Both the position numbers and the translations under genes were made by a program. Shown here piece by piece: positions 44,906 to 53,028 of a stretch of DNA of 64,000 nt. The notes under the pieces are model-generated. The model did no database searches, was not told the origin of the DNA, and saw nothing but the letters and a program-made list of their open reading frames with translations. Source of the DNA: UBA2336 sp049306095 (GTDB lineage Bacteria > Bacteroidota > Bacteroidia > Cytophagales > Cyclobacteriaceae); assembly GCA_049306095.1 (NCBI GenBank), contig JBAQPU010000012.1:73027-137026 (forward strand), given 5' to 3'. Positions within the stretch are counted from its first letter, which is position 1; every line of letters begins with the position of its first letter.

Positions 44906-45688
44906 TCAGGTTAATCCCAGCAGATCGGTTATCTGAACAGCAACTAAATCAATAATAAACACAAGCAAAGAAGCCACCACAACTGCTGAGTTGGCCGATC
45001 GGCCAACTCCTTCAGTTCCTTTATCAGAATAATATCCCTTATAACAGCCAACAAGACCAATTGCGAAACCAAAGAAAAATGTTTTGACAATTGCCGGCAC
45101 GATGTCACCATAACTTAACGCGTCATACACCTGTGTCCAGTACAAATGCCAACTGACACTACCTCGGATATTAACACCCAGGTAACTACCATATAAAGCA
45201 ATCGCATTTGAAAGACTTGATAAAACAGGGATCATCAGGGTGGTAGCAAAAATGCGCGTAACAATTAAATATTTGAATGGATTGGTACCCGACACCTCCA
45301 TTGCATCAATTTGTTCGGTAACCCGCATGGAGCCAAGTTCCGCTCCCATTCCTGATCCAATTTTTCCGGCACAAATTAGAGCAGTAATAACAGGAGATAT
45401 CTCTCGCACAAGCGAAATTGAAACCATGCTGGGCAACATCGATTCTGCCCCAAATTCAACCAGTGTAGGACGAGATTGAATAGTTAGGACCAACCCCATA
45501 ATAAAGGCCGTGATGCCCACTAATGGTAACGATTTATATCCTACCCAATAACATTGACGAATAACTTCTTTAAACTCAAACCGCGGCCTAAACCCCTCCG
45601 CGATAAATCGACCAACAAAATGCGCTATTCCGCCAACTTCATTTAGGAATTGAGTGAGGCCTTTCATGGTTGACCCGATTTTTCGCAT
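44906..45688 (-). CDS. MlaE family phospholipid transporter permease
   Basis: This 260-residue inner-membrane protein has five or six helices and the conserved MlaE core LVREISPVITALICAGKIGSGMGAELGSM-type sequence, of which GKIGSGMGAELGSMRV is diagnostic, plus MEVSGTNPFKYLIVTRI. I place the start at ATG 45688; an ATG at 45667 is possible and the open frame to 45712 begins with TTG. It is the first gene of the Mla-like operon, which moves lipid between membranes and keeps the outer membrane asymmetric. Confidence 0.92.
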   Translation of the reverse strand: MRKIGSTMKGLTQFLNEVGGIAHFVGRFIAEGFRPRFEFKEVIRQCYWVGYKSLPLVGITAFIMGLVLTIQSRPTLVEFGAESMLPSMVSISLVREISPVITALICAGKIGSGMGAELGSMRVTEQIDAMEVSGTNPFKYLIVTRIFATTLMIPVLSSLSNAIALYGSYLGVNIRGSVSWHLYWTQVYDALSYGDIVPAIVKTFFFGFAIGLVGCYKGYYSDKGTEGVGRSANSAVVVASLLVFIIDLVAVQITDLLGLT

Positions 45689-45775
45689 TCCTAAATTTGA
45701 AAAGCAAGTCAAAATAAATTCGTGATAAATATCAGGTTGTCTATATGATCATCGTCAGTAATAATATAGGTTAAT

Positions 45776-46276
45776 ATGAATAGGTTCACCTACCATTTAC
45801 CATCAAAAATTGAAACAATCTTTATGCTTGGCGAATTAACCGAAGAACAAATCGATCATGTATTACAAAGCCAGGTTGTGGGCAGACTAGGTTGCAGTAA
45901 CAATACGGACATCTACGTGGTTCCTGTCACGTTTGCCTACGATGGCACTTATATCTATGTTCTTTCTAAGGAAGGTACAAAAGTTAATATGATGCGAAGA
46001 AACCCAAATGTTTGCTTTGAGGTGGATGTCATTGAAAATATGGCCAACTGGAGAAGTGTGATTCTTTGGGGTGAGTATCAGGAGCTGGAAGACGATAGGG
46101 AAAAAAGGAAAGCCATGAATATCCTGGCTAATAAAGTAATGCCATTAATTACCAGCGAAACTATAAAACCGCTCCGTCAACCAATGGCGCCTCACATCGT
46201 TGAAAAAGAAAAAAAACCAATAGCGTATCGGATATTAATAACGAAAAAGACAGGTCGATTTGAAAAGGTATACTGA
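45776..46276 (+). CDS. pyridoxamine 5'-phosphate oxidase-like FMN-binding protein
   Basis: This 166-residue protein has the split-barrel flavin fold of the PNPOx/NimA-like group: LTEEQIDHVLQSQVVGRLGCS, then VVPVTFAYDGTYIYVLSKEGTKVNMMRRNPNVCFEVD, of which the G-x-K-V-N-x-M-R-x-N-P-x-V pattern is the FMN phosphate region. Members reduce nitro compounds or bind flavin or heme. ATG 45776 gives an extra 16 residues; ATG 45824 (MLGELTEEQ) is an alternative start. Confidence 0.85.
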   Translation: MNRFTYHLPSKIETIFMLGELTEEQIDHVLQSQVVGRLGCSNNTDIYVVPVTFAYDGTYIYVLSKEGTKVNMMRRNPNVCFEVDVIENMANWRSVILWGEYQELEDDREKRKAMNILANKVMPLITSETIKPLRQPMAPHIVEKEKKPIAYRILITKKTGRFEKVY

Positions 46277-46326
46277 AATCAATTCCCGACTGGATTACTC
46301 TGGCACCGGAATAATTAAAATTTATT

Positions 46327-46866
46327 TTACTTGGCTGGTCCCACCAACGGTAAATCAACAACCTCAACTCTCCATTTAGTCATTACATCTTTCCGTGAGT
46401 TTCGTACGGCAGTGTTAATACTTAGTGCAATCAACGCTGCACCAATTCCAACTTCGGCCACTACCCACCCTTCACCGGATGATCCTCCATCGGTACAGTC
46501 AGGGCAAGGGTCACTATTTGAACTTTGAATTGAGCCTACAATGATTCCAACACCCGCAAAAGTTCCAAGACCAACAAGGAAACCAGATCCCTTTCGTCTT
46601 CTCCCAATCGATTTTATCTCATCCATTTTCACATCCTTTCCTGAGATGGTAATCAAGTTTTCTTCAACTTTATCGATCGTTCCTATTGTTCCCGATTTAC
46701 TGTTTTGTAAAAAATAAGAAACTCTATTACCTTCCTTTAATAGAATCTTTTTCTTACTGGTTAAGTTTGTTAGCTGCACGGACTTTTGAGCATAAATCGT
46801 GTTGCCTATTACAACCAATCCATTACAAAGGAGAAGCGCGATTACTAATCTGGTTTTCTGTGTCAT
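46327..46866 (-). CDS. exported hypothetical protein
   Basis: I do not recognise this 179-residue protein. From ATG 46866 it has a signal peptide (1-27, ending IYAQ), a short beta domain (about 28-85) with VSYFLQNSKSGTIGTIDKVEENLITI, which reads like a small barrel, and two hydrophobic Gly-rich helices (FLVGLGTFAGVGIIVGSI and VVAEVGIGAALIALSINTA) around a CPDC pair. It may be an envelope protein. A poly-A run of 14 lies just upstream. Confidence 0.65.
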   Translation of the reverse strand: MTQKTRLVIALLLCNGLVVIGNTIYAQKSVQLTNLTSKKKILLKEGNRVSYFLQNSKSGTIGTIDKVEENLITISGKDVKMDEIKSIGRRRKGSGFLVGLGTFAGVGIIVGSIQSSNSDPCPDCTDGGSSGEGWVVAEVGIGAALIALSINTAVRNSRKDVMTKWRVEVVDLPLVGPAK

Positions 46867-46944
46867 GTTTGTTTTTTTTGAAATATAAAAAAAAAAAAAA
46901 ACCATCAAATACTACTGAAGGCCTTCCTTTTTTTCTGTATAAAC

Positions 46945-46971
46945 AAAAAAGGCTGCTCTTTTGAGACAGCC
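46945..46971 (-). terminator. terminator after the tRNA-Leu remnant
   Basis: Read on the minus strand, GGCTG-T-CTC-AAAA-GAG-CAGCC forms a hairpin with one bulged base, followed by TTTTTTGTTT. The run CCTTTTTTGTTT recurs exactly in the terminator of the intact tRNA-Leu 451 bp away. Confidence 0.75.
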
Positions 46972-46980
46972 TCTTTAATG

Positions 46981-47065
46981 TACCTAAGGCCGGTTCCGAT
47001 AGTTATCGGAACGAACCGGCACGCCCGAAGGCACACGATTTGTCTCCATAGCTATCGGGGTGCGC
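46981..47065 (-). pseudogene. degenerate tRNA-Leu 3' half with palindromic insertions
   Basis: On the minus strand this stretch repeats the 3' half of the intact tRNA-Leu at 47426-47507: GCGCAC, then CAAATCGTGTGCC, GGCGTGCCGGTTCG and CCGGCCTTAGGTAC are shared. Where the intact gene has GACT at the anticodon loop, this copy has a CCCGATAGCTATGGAGA segment. Where the intact gene has ATT in the T loop, it has the palindrome TTCCGATAACTATCGGAA. The 5' half is not recognisable. It cannot fold as a normal tRNA. It is followed by its own terminator. Confidence 0.75.
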
Positions 47066-47082
47066 TCAGCCCCTTACAGCCA

Positions 47083-47376
47083 TTATCCATCCTCAGCGTA
47101 TTTTTCTTTCAGCCTTATCACGATATCTGTATACTTTATTAGATTCCGAATATAGTTTTTACTTTTCATGCTTTTGATATGCCTTTCAATTGCTCATGCC
47201 TGGGTATAGGATAGGTTTTCAACAAGAAGAAAAAGTTGCCAATCATCTGATTTTGACGTAAAGCCTCTAGGGAAGACTTTATCAAGATGGTCTTGAAACC
47301 GAAATTGGAAATCAAGGCAGCTTCCTGTATAGAATCTGTCAAGTTTTTCGGAATGAAGAATATAAACAGATGCCAC
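47083..47376 (-). pseudogene. GIY-YIG endonuclease family gene broken by an in-frame TGA
   Basis: On the minus strand a GTG at 47376 opens a frame reading SVYILHSEKLDRFYTGS, the conserved V-Y-I-L and Y-T-G of single-domain GIY-YIG nucleases, then the F-T-S-K-S-D-D-W-Q-L-F-L motif. After ENLSYTQA a TGA at 47196-47194 interrupts the frame, and the same frame continues with AIERHIKSMKSKNYI and ends at TAA 47085-47083. Relatives usually have Arg or another residue in place of the stop, so one C-to-T change (CGA to TGA) would explain it. The intact protein would have about 97 residues. Confidence 0.75.
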
Positions 47377-47395
47377 TATTAAAATAGTTACAAAC

Positions 47396-47422
47396 AAAAA
47401 AGGATGGCGAATGCCATCCTTT
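47396..47422 (-). terminator. Rho-independent terminator of tRNA-Leu
   Basis: On the minus strand AAAGGATGGC and GCCATCCTTT form a perfect 10-bp stem with a 4-nt loop, followed by TTTTGTTTG. It begins 4 bp after the tRNA 3' end. Confidence 0.9.
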
Positions 47423-47425
47423 CAG

Positions 47426-47507
47426 TACCTAAGGCCGGAATCGAACCGGCACGCCTTACGGCACACGATTTTGAGTCGTGCGCGTCTACCAGTTCCGCCA
47501 CTCAGGC
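47426..47507 (-). tRNA. tRNA-Leu (anticodon CAA, reads UUG)
   Basis: The minus strand folds as a complete type II tRNA. The acceptor arms GCCTGAG and CTTAGGT pair over 7 bp (two G-U) with discriminator A. The anticodon stem is CACGA/TCGTG around loop CTCAAAA, giving anticodon CAA. A long variable arm (TGCCGTAAGGCG) and the T arm GCCGG-TTCGATT-CCGGC are intact. The 3' CCA is not encoded. A promoter lies upstream and a terminator downstream. Confidence 0.96.
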
Positions 47508-47532
47508 ATGCGATCAGGACTTGATCGGGGTG

Positions 47533-47565
47533 CAAATATGAACAAACTTTGAAAAATGAGCAAAA
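47533..47565 (-). promoter_or_regulatory. promoter of tRNA-Leu
   Basis: On the minus strand TTTTG (47565-47561) is followed after 20 bp by CATATTTG (47540-47533), one base away from TAnnTTTG. The tRNA 5' end is 26 bp downstream. The spacing fits the Bacteroidota -33/-7 promoter. Confidence 0.55.
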
Positions 47566-47589
47566 CCAATCAAAAGAAAAGCAGCACCT

Positions 47590-47655
47590 TGCCGGACTTG
47601 TTCCGGCATCCGCATTTTCAGAACTCCAAAATGGGATCGCGGCACCGGGCCGCGA
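47590..47655. repeat. pair of REP-like palindromes
   Basis: TGCCGGA-CTTGT-TCCGGCA at 47590-47608 and TCGCGGC-ACCGG-GCCGCGA at 47637-47655 are perfect 7-bp stems with 5-nt loops. They lie 28 bp apart in the AT-rich gap between tRNA-Leu and the S41 protease and stand out by their high G+C. Together they look like a bipartite REP/BIME-type element. Confidence 0.75.
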
Positions 47656-47679
47656 ATACTCACTTTTTTTGCAAGTGGA

Positions 47680-50600
47680 TTACTTCTTCGCGTCAATTTG
47701 TTTCAGCAATTCATCCACAGCTGTTTTTAACTGGTCATCTGTTCCCTTTGCAATCCAATCCGGTGAATTATACACCGTAATATCCGGAATAGCCGGGCCA
47801 AGTTCCTGGTTCTTATCGGTAGCCTTCGTAAACCATCCGCGGAATGGCAATCGAACAAACGATCCATCCAGTAACGGCCGGCCTCCTGTTGAAATCACTG
47901 AACCATTGGTAGCCACTCCAACCAATTTTCCGATACCTAATGTTTTATACGCATGCGAAAAAATTTCGGCATTGGAATAGCTGCCTTCATTACATAGCGC
48001 AATAGAAGGTTTCATCCAGGCTGAGAAAATCAAGCGTTCACCAACGGGATAATACTCGCGGAATTTAGCCTTATCACGTTCGAGGTTTTCGCTTGCGCCT
48101 CGCGGAATAGTGTACGCATGTTGCTTATAGTTAAGCACCGCCATCAAATAGTCGGTTGTGGATCCTCCACCATTGTACCGAACATCCACCACCAATCCTT
48201 CCTTTCCATAGCCTGCCGCTTGCAACTCGCGTTCAAATACCTCAAAACTTGCCATATTCATGGCCTGAATGTGAATGTACCCCAGCCTGCCGTTTGAAAA
48301 CCTATTCACCAATGCTTTCCGGTTATCTACCCATTCTTCATATAACAACTGACGGATGGAATTGACCGGACGAATCACTACTTCTCTATCCTTTCCATCG
48401 GATCCTCGTACCGAAAGAAGCGTACGTTCGTCCACGTTGGTATTCAATGAACCGTAAAAATTTTCAGTCTCGCTGCAGGGTACACCATTTACCGCAGTGA
48501 TGATGTCACCTGTCAATAGCTTACTGGTTTCCTTATTGGCAGGTGAGTTGGGTATCACGCGGTTTACCTTCATCCCCTCTTTCACCGGAGACAATTCTAC
48601 GCCCAGCATTCCGGTGGCATCGCGTTGGGTTTCTGCCTGAGCCGGGGTGGAAAGGGCCATATGACTGGAGTTCAGCTCTCCTAACAAATAATTAAACATA
48701 TCGCGAAAATCCTCATTGGTGCTGGCGAACACACACAATTCTTTGTATTGATCATGCAAGGCGTTCCAGTTCCTTCCATGAAACTGCGGATCATAAAATC
48801 CATCCCGGATGGTGCGCCAGGCTTCCTCGTAAATCTGCGTACGCTCAGCGATGTAATCAATGTGCTGTTTGGCAGAATACGGCAGGCTTTCTGTTTTATC
48901 TCCTTTGATATCGATTCGGCTCATCGCCCCGCCCGACTTTAGAAAGTACAGGTACTTCCCCTCCCGATCGATCGACACATTGCCCGGGTTAGATGCCGAT
49001 TTGGTAAGTTCTTTCAAGTCCTTCCCGTTCCATTTTATACTGTACAAGTCACGGCCTTTCGCGGTACTGCTCTCGGCTGTGTAGAAGAAAGTTTCACCAT
49101 CTTTAGAAATAGCCAGGTTCGATTCGTTGCCCGGGAAACTCGTTACCTGAACCACCCGTTCGTGAATTTTTTCGAAATCAATTTTTACGGGTTTGTTTTT
49201 CGTTTCCTTCTTCTCCTTGTCTTTGTCCGACTTCTCATCTCCTGACAGGTCATCCCAATCCTGTTTCGATTTTTCAAAATCTTCCTTCTTTAACCACACA
49301 AACCAAACATCTTCGCTGCGACCATGGCGGGCTGAAATAAATCCAAGCTTAGAACCATCTGCACTCCAGAATGGCTGCCCATCGTTACGGGGATGCATGC
49401 TTACATTTACAGGTTTACTGCTGTTATCGGCAGCATGGACAAACACCTCTTCATTGAAGTACAGATCTTCCAGCGAGTATGCTAACCATTTATTGTCCGG
49501 GCTCCAACGCATACCACCCGGTGTTGCCCAACCATCGAGCAATATTTTTTCATTACTCAGTTTTCCATCGGGCGCTATATCACTAACAACTAATGTTCCT
49601 CTGCCACGCACATAGGCGATCTTTTTTCCATCGCCAGAAACAACCAGCGCTGATTCGTCTCCGGATGTTTTTGTGATCCGGGTGACCTCGTGCTTGAGTG
49701 ACTTAAAAATATTAGTCTGTTGCTTGTCAACCGACCGCGCCATATATATGTCAAAGTTACTATCGTTGCGATCGGACGTAAACAACACAACCGAATCGCT
49801 TAGCCAGGCGATACCCATATCGCGGTAAGCATGATCCGACAGATTTACGGTATTACTTTTATCTTTGCTTGCTTCCTTTACATAGATTTCGCCCCTGATC
49901 GCCAGAGCAATCAATTTTCCGCCTGGAGCAATTTCATATTCATTCGCATCGGAAGAAACGGTTTTGTTTACAACCGGATCAAAGCGCACATCGGCCCCGA
50001 TGTGAACAGTTACTTTTTGCACCGCCTTGGTGCCGGTGTTCAGGGTATAAATATTTTTCTCCCGTTCAAAAACAATTGTTTTACCGTCTGCAGAAAGGGA
50101 AAAATACCGAATGGAGTAATCTTTAAAGTCGGTAAGTTGTTCGGGATTACCGAGTGGTTTTCCGCTATCATCCAGTTTTACCCGGAACAAATTATTTCTT
50201 CCAGGATTGGCGCTCAGAAAATAAAGCGTACGGCTATCGCCCCAGCGAGGTATGATGTCGTTCGTGTCGAATGACGTAATTTTCGAGTACGTTTTATTTT
50301 TAGAATCGAACAGCCAGATATCCCGGTTGGAAGGCCCCCGGTAATTTTCTCTGAAAATCGGATTAATATCACCTCGCGTGAAGGCTATGAATCTTCCATC
50401 GGGCGATTGCACAGGATCAAACCCAACAGCATCCATCACTCTTGATTCGGTACCACCGGAAGAAGAAATACTGTATACTTCCAGCGGCCGTTCAATCTGT
50501 TGAAATTCGCGCGAGGTAGAAAACAAAATATTTCCGGAATTGCTCCAGCTTGAAATAATATCAGCATTGGAGTGGAAAGTCAACCGTTTGGGTACTCCCC

Positions 50601-50883
50601 CTTCCGCAGGAACTACAAAGATATCGTTGTTGCCGTAGCGCGATCCGGAGAAGGCAATGCTTTTATCATCCGGGCTAAACACGGGTAAATACTCATAGGC
50701 TTCATGGACAGTCAGCCGGGTGGCTTTCCCTCCCAATGCAGGAACAGTCCAGATATCGCCCTGGAAAGAAAAACTGATGGTGGCACCATTCGAACTAATA
50801 GCCGGGTAACGAAGCAACGCATCCGCTTGTGATAATGCAGCCGTTGTAATGCCGGCCAGCAAAAAGGTGATCTTCCACTTCAT
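47680..50883 (-). CDS. tricorn-like S41 family protease with propeller and PDZ domain
   Basis: The protein has 1067 residues from ATG 50883 (signal peptide 1-19, ending ALSQ); the open frame to 50925 is less likely. Two WD40/TolB-like beta-propellers fill residues about 25-640, a Lys/Asp/Glu-rich insertion follows KKEDFEKSKQDWDD, and then come a helical core domain, a PDZ domain (about 765-840, LGVELSPVKEGMKVNRVIPNSPA) and the S41 domain (about 870-1050) with the nucleophile region CNEGSYSNAEIFSHA near residue 968. The domain order is that of archaeal tricorn protease. It would degrade peptides in the periplasm. Confidence 0.93.
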   Translation of the reverse strand: MKWKITFLLAGITTAALSQADALLRYPAISSNGATISFSFQGDIWTVPALGGKATRLTVHEAYEYLPVFSPDDKSIAFSGSRYGNNDIFVVPAEGGVPKRLTFHSNADIISSWSNSGNILFSTSREFQQIERPLEVYSISSSGGTESRVMDAVGFDPVQSPDGRFIAFTRGDINPIFRENYRGPSNRDIWLFDSKNKTYSKITSFDTNDIIPRWGDSRTLYFLSANPGRNNLFRVKLDDSGKPLGNPEQLTDFKDYSIRYFSLSADGKTIVFEREKNIYTLNTGTKAVQKVTVHIGADVRFDPVVNKTVSSDANEYEIAPGGKLIALAIRGEIYVKEASKDKSNTVNLSDHAYRDMGIAWLSDSVVLFTSDRNDSNFDIYMARSVDKQQTNIFKSLKHEVTRITKTSGDESALVVSGDGKKIAYVRGRGTLVVSDIAPDGKLSNEKILLDGWATPGGMRWSPDNKWLAYSLEDLYFNEEVFVHAADNSSKPVNVSMHPRNDGQPFWSADGSKLGFISARHGRSEDVWFVWLKKEDFEKSKQDWDDLSGDEKSDKDKEKKETKNKPVKIDFEKIHERVVQVTSFPGNESNLAISKDGETFFYTAESSTAKGRDLYSIKWNGKDLKELTKSASNPGNVSIDREGKYLYFLKSGGAMSRIDIKGDKTESLPYSAKQHIDYIAERTQIYEEAWRTIRDGFYDPQFHGRNWNALHDQYKELCVFASTNEDFRDMFNYLLGELNSSHMALSTPAQAETQRDATGMLGVELSPVKEGMKVNRVIPNSPANKETSKLLTGDIITAVNGVPCSETENFYGSLNTNVDERTLLSVRGSDGKDREVVIRPVNSIRQLLYEEWVDNRKALVNRFSNGRLGYIHIQAMNMASFEVFERELQAAGYGKEGLVVDVRYNGGGSTTDYLMAVLNYKQHAYTIPRGASENLERDKAKFREYYPVGERLIFSAWMKPSIALCNEGSYSNAEIFSHAYKTLGIGKLVGVATNGSVISTGGRPLLDGSFVRLPFRGWFTKATDKNQELGPAIPDITVYNSPDWIAKGTDDQLKTAVDELLKQIDAKK

Positions 50884-51005
50884 AAAATTTCGGTTAAGGA
50901 TTGAACCCCTAAGTAAGGCATTCAACCCTCAATTAAGAAACCAAAAGTTATAAGTGGCAAAATGCCGTTTCCGATAAGTGGTTTATCGCGACAAACTCAA
51001 CAATC

Positions 51006-52859
51006 CTATTTTGTCGGATCCTTGTATGCCTTCATATTTTGCGTGAAGTCAATTTTGTTATTCTTCCGGTCAATATCGGCCATGCGTTGAGAAGGATCGA
51101 TTTCAATGGATAGAATTTCTTTGGATGGTTTATTAACCACCAGTGTATAGGTTGGGTTAACCCAGGGCCAGGCTTCAAGATCCTTCCGCACTATGTTCTT
51201 ATCCTCTGCAGGTTTACTGCCCACCGTTTCGTTCGAAGGAATGTAGTGCAATTCCTTTGTTCCGTCTGCATACGTAACAACCAAATCAATCGGCATAGGT
51301 AATTCACCGATCCGCTCCAGCGTAACGTAGGTTACTTCATCGCGACTAAGCACTGTTCGAACTCCGTAATCAATTCGTTTGGTGGTGCCAATCCAGTACC
51401 GCAAAAACCAGTGCAGTTGCATACCCGAAGTTTTTTCCATAACACGAACAAAATCGTTTGGCTCCGGATGTTTAAACTTCCAGGCATTATAGTAATTGCG
51501 CATGCCTTTGTAAAAATTATCGCTGCCCACAATGTATTTCAGTTGATTTAAAAACATACTACCCATACTATACGAGGCAATACTATACGCCCGGTTAGTG
51601 GTGAAGTGGTCGCCATGCTGACTCAACGGCTCCTGCAAACCGCTTTTCACCAAACCGAAATAAGAATTATAACTGCCGGCATGCGTACTTTCTGTTTTCG
51701 TGATGCTACTCCACGACTCATCTTCTGCAAAGGAGGTAAAGCCTTCGTCCATCCACGGATAGAGCGATTCATTGCTGGCCAGTACTGCCTGATACCAACT
51801 GTGACTAATTTCATGGATGGCCGTTCCTGCCAGGCTATTCAACGATCCTTCACCCATGATCAGTGTACACATCGGGTACTCCATTCCGCCATCGCCACCC
51901 TGAATGACCGAGTACACGTCATACGGGTACTTTCCAAAGGTGGCGTTCATGAACTGAAAATGTTTAACAACAAATTCCTCCAGTTTTTTCCAGGTGTCGG
52001 CCGTCTTTTCATTCTTTTGAAACACTAAATGCACTTCCGGTCCGTTGGGCACCTGCACGATGTTGTGTGTATATTCCGGATCGGCTGTCCAGGCAAAGTC
52101 AATAACATTCTTTCCGCTGAAGTGCCACGTAAGTTCACCCGCGGGGCGGGTAACTTTTGTGCCCGGTTTTTCATACCCATAACCAATCTTTTCAGGGTTT
52201 TGAAGTTTACCGGTTCCGGCTACCATGAAGGTTGGGTCGATGGTGATCTTCACATCAAAGTCGCCCCATACACCCTGAAATTCGCGGGCCACGTACTGAT
52301 AAGCATGCCACCCCTGATAATCATATTCTGCCAGCTTGGGATACCACTGTGTCATGGAGTAAGCAATACCTTCTTTGTTATTTCTGCCCGATCGTCTGAT
52401 CTGCACCGGCACCTGCGATTCAAATTGCATTTCGAAAACCGTTTTTGTTTTTGGAGGAATCGGCTTGGCTAATGTTACCTCCAGGATGGTTCCGTTTACC
52501 GTGTACGAAACGTCTTTACCATCTTGTTTGAGCGACTGAATGTGCTGATAACCGATCTCATCATCTTTTAATTTGGAGATGCGATCAGTAACGCGACCAT
52601 CAGGATCGGCAATGGTACGCGAACGTACATCCATCATGCTGCCAGGCTGGAAAGCATTGAAGTAAAGGTGATAGTACACTTTACGCAGCGTATCGGGAGA
52701 GTTATTATAATAGGTAAGCTTTTGATTGCCGGTAACCTTGTGCGTTTTTACATCGAGGCGCACATTCATGGCATATTCAACACGTTGTTGCCAGCGGTAA
52801 TCCTGTGAATAGGAAAGAGAGGTTATGCCGGTTAGAAGCAGTAAAATTATCAATCGCAT
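51006..52859 (-). CDS. M1 family zinc metallopeptidase (aminopeptidase N-like)
   Basis: This 617-residue exported enzyme has a signal peptide ending SYSQ (1-19). The exopeptidase motif is GGMEYP (324-329, in place of GAMEN), the zinc motif HEISH is at 349-353 and the third ligand E372 is in DEGFTSFAE. The C-terminal ERAP-like helical domain is missing; a short beta-rich tail follows instead. It would trim N-terminal residues from peptides in the periplasm. A promoter lies just upstream on the minus strand. Confidence 0.92.
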   Translation of the reverse strand: MRLIILLLLTGITSLSYSQDYRWQQRVEYAMNVRLDVKTHKVTGNQKLTYYNNSPDTLRKVYYHLYFNAFQPGSMMDVRSRTIADPDGRVTDRISKLKDDEIGYQHIQSLKQDGKDVSYTVNGTILEVTLAKPIPPKTKTVFEMQFESQVPVQIRRSGRNNKEGIAYSMTQWYPKLAEYDYQGWHAYQYVAREFQGVWGDFDVKITIDPTFMVAGTGKLQNPEKIGYGYEKPGTKVTRPAGELTWHFSGKNVIDFAWTADPEYTHNIVQVPNGPEVHLVFQKNEKTADTWKKLEEFVVKHFQFMNATFGKYPYDVYSVIQGGDGGMEYPMCTLIMGEGSLNSLAGTAIHEISHSWYQAVLASNESLYPWMDEGFTSFAEDESWSSITKTESTHAGSYNSYFGLVKSGLQEPLSQHGDHFTTNRAYSIASYSMGSMFLNQLKYIVGSDNFYKGMRNYYNAWKFKHPEPNDFVRVMEKTSGMQLHWFLRYWIGTTKRIDYGVRTVLSRDEVTYVTLERIGELPMPIDLVVTYADGTKELHYIPSNETVGSKPAEDKNIVRKDLEAWPWVNPTYTLVVNKPSKEILSIEIDPSQRMADIDRKNNKIDFTQNMKAYKDPTK

Positions 52860-52881
52860 AAATTTTTGGGTCTAAGGGCGG

Positions 52882-52912
52882 CAAAATATTCAAACCATCT
52901 GATTTTGCAAAG
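52882..52912 (-). promoter_or_regulatory. promoter candidate of the M1 peptidase gene
   Basis: On the minus strand CTTTG (52912-52908) and TATTTTG (52888-52882) are 19 bp apart. This is close to the Bacteroidota TTTG-N19-TAnnTTTG form, with one T missing. The ATG is 22 bp downstream. Confidence 0.4.
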
Positions 52913-53028
52913 ACGATTTATGCGAGCGTAATCAAATGAAAAGCTATCAATAGAGTAATCATGAGCTGATTATGGATTTTTTTGTACTTTTCCGAAATTA
53001 ATTTCATCTTCCAAAACTCACACACGCT

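Noticed and set aside
46864..46920. Palindrome GAAGGCCTTC with T run as a terminator, and the poly-A run nearby as a feature
   Set aside because: The palindrome has no loop, so it cannot form a standard hairpin; the A run alone supports no function.
47194..47397. A separate 67-residue protein ending at the TGA
   Set aside because: The conserved C-terminal part of the GIY-YIG family continues in the same frame after the stop, so this is one broken gene; the first codon would also be TTG.
47549..47980. Plus-strand frame of 143 codons over the REP palindromes and the S41 gene end
   Set aside because: It is antisense to the S41 protease and has no family features.
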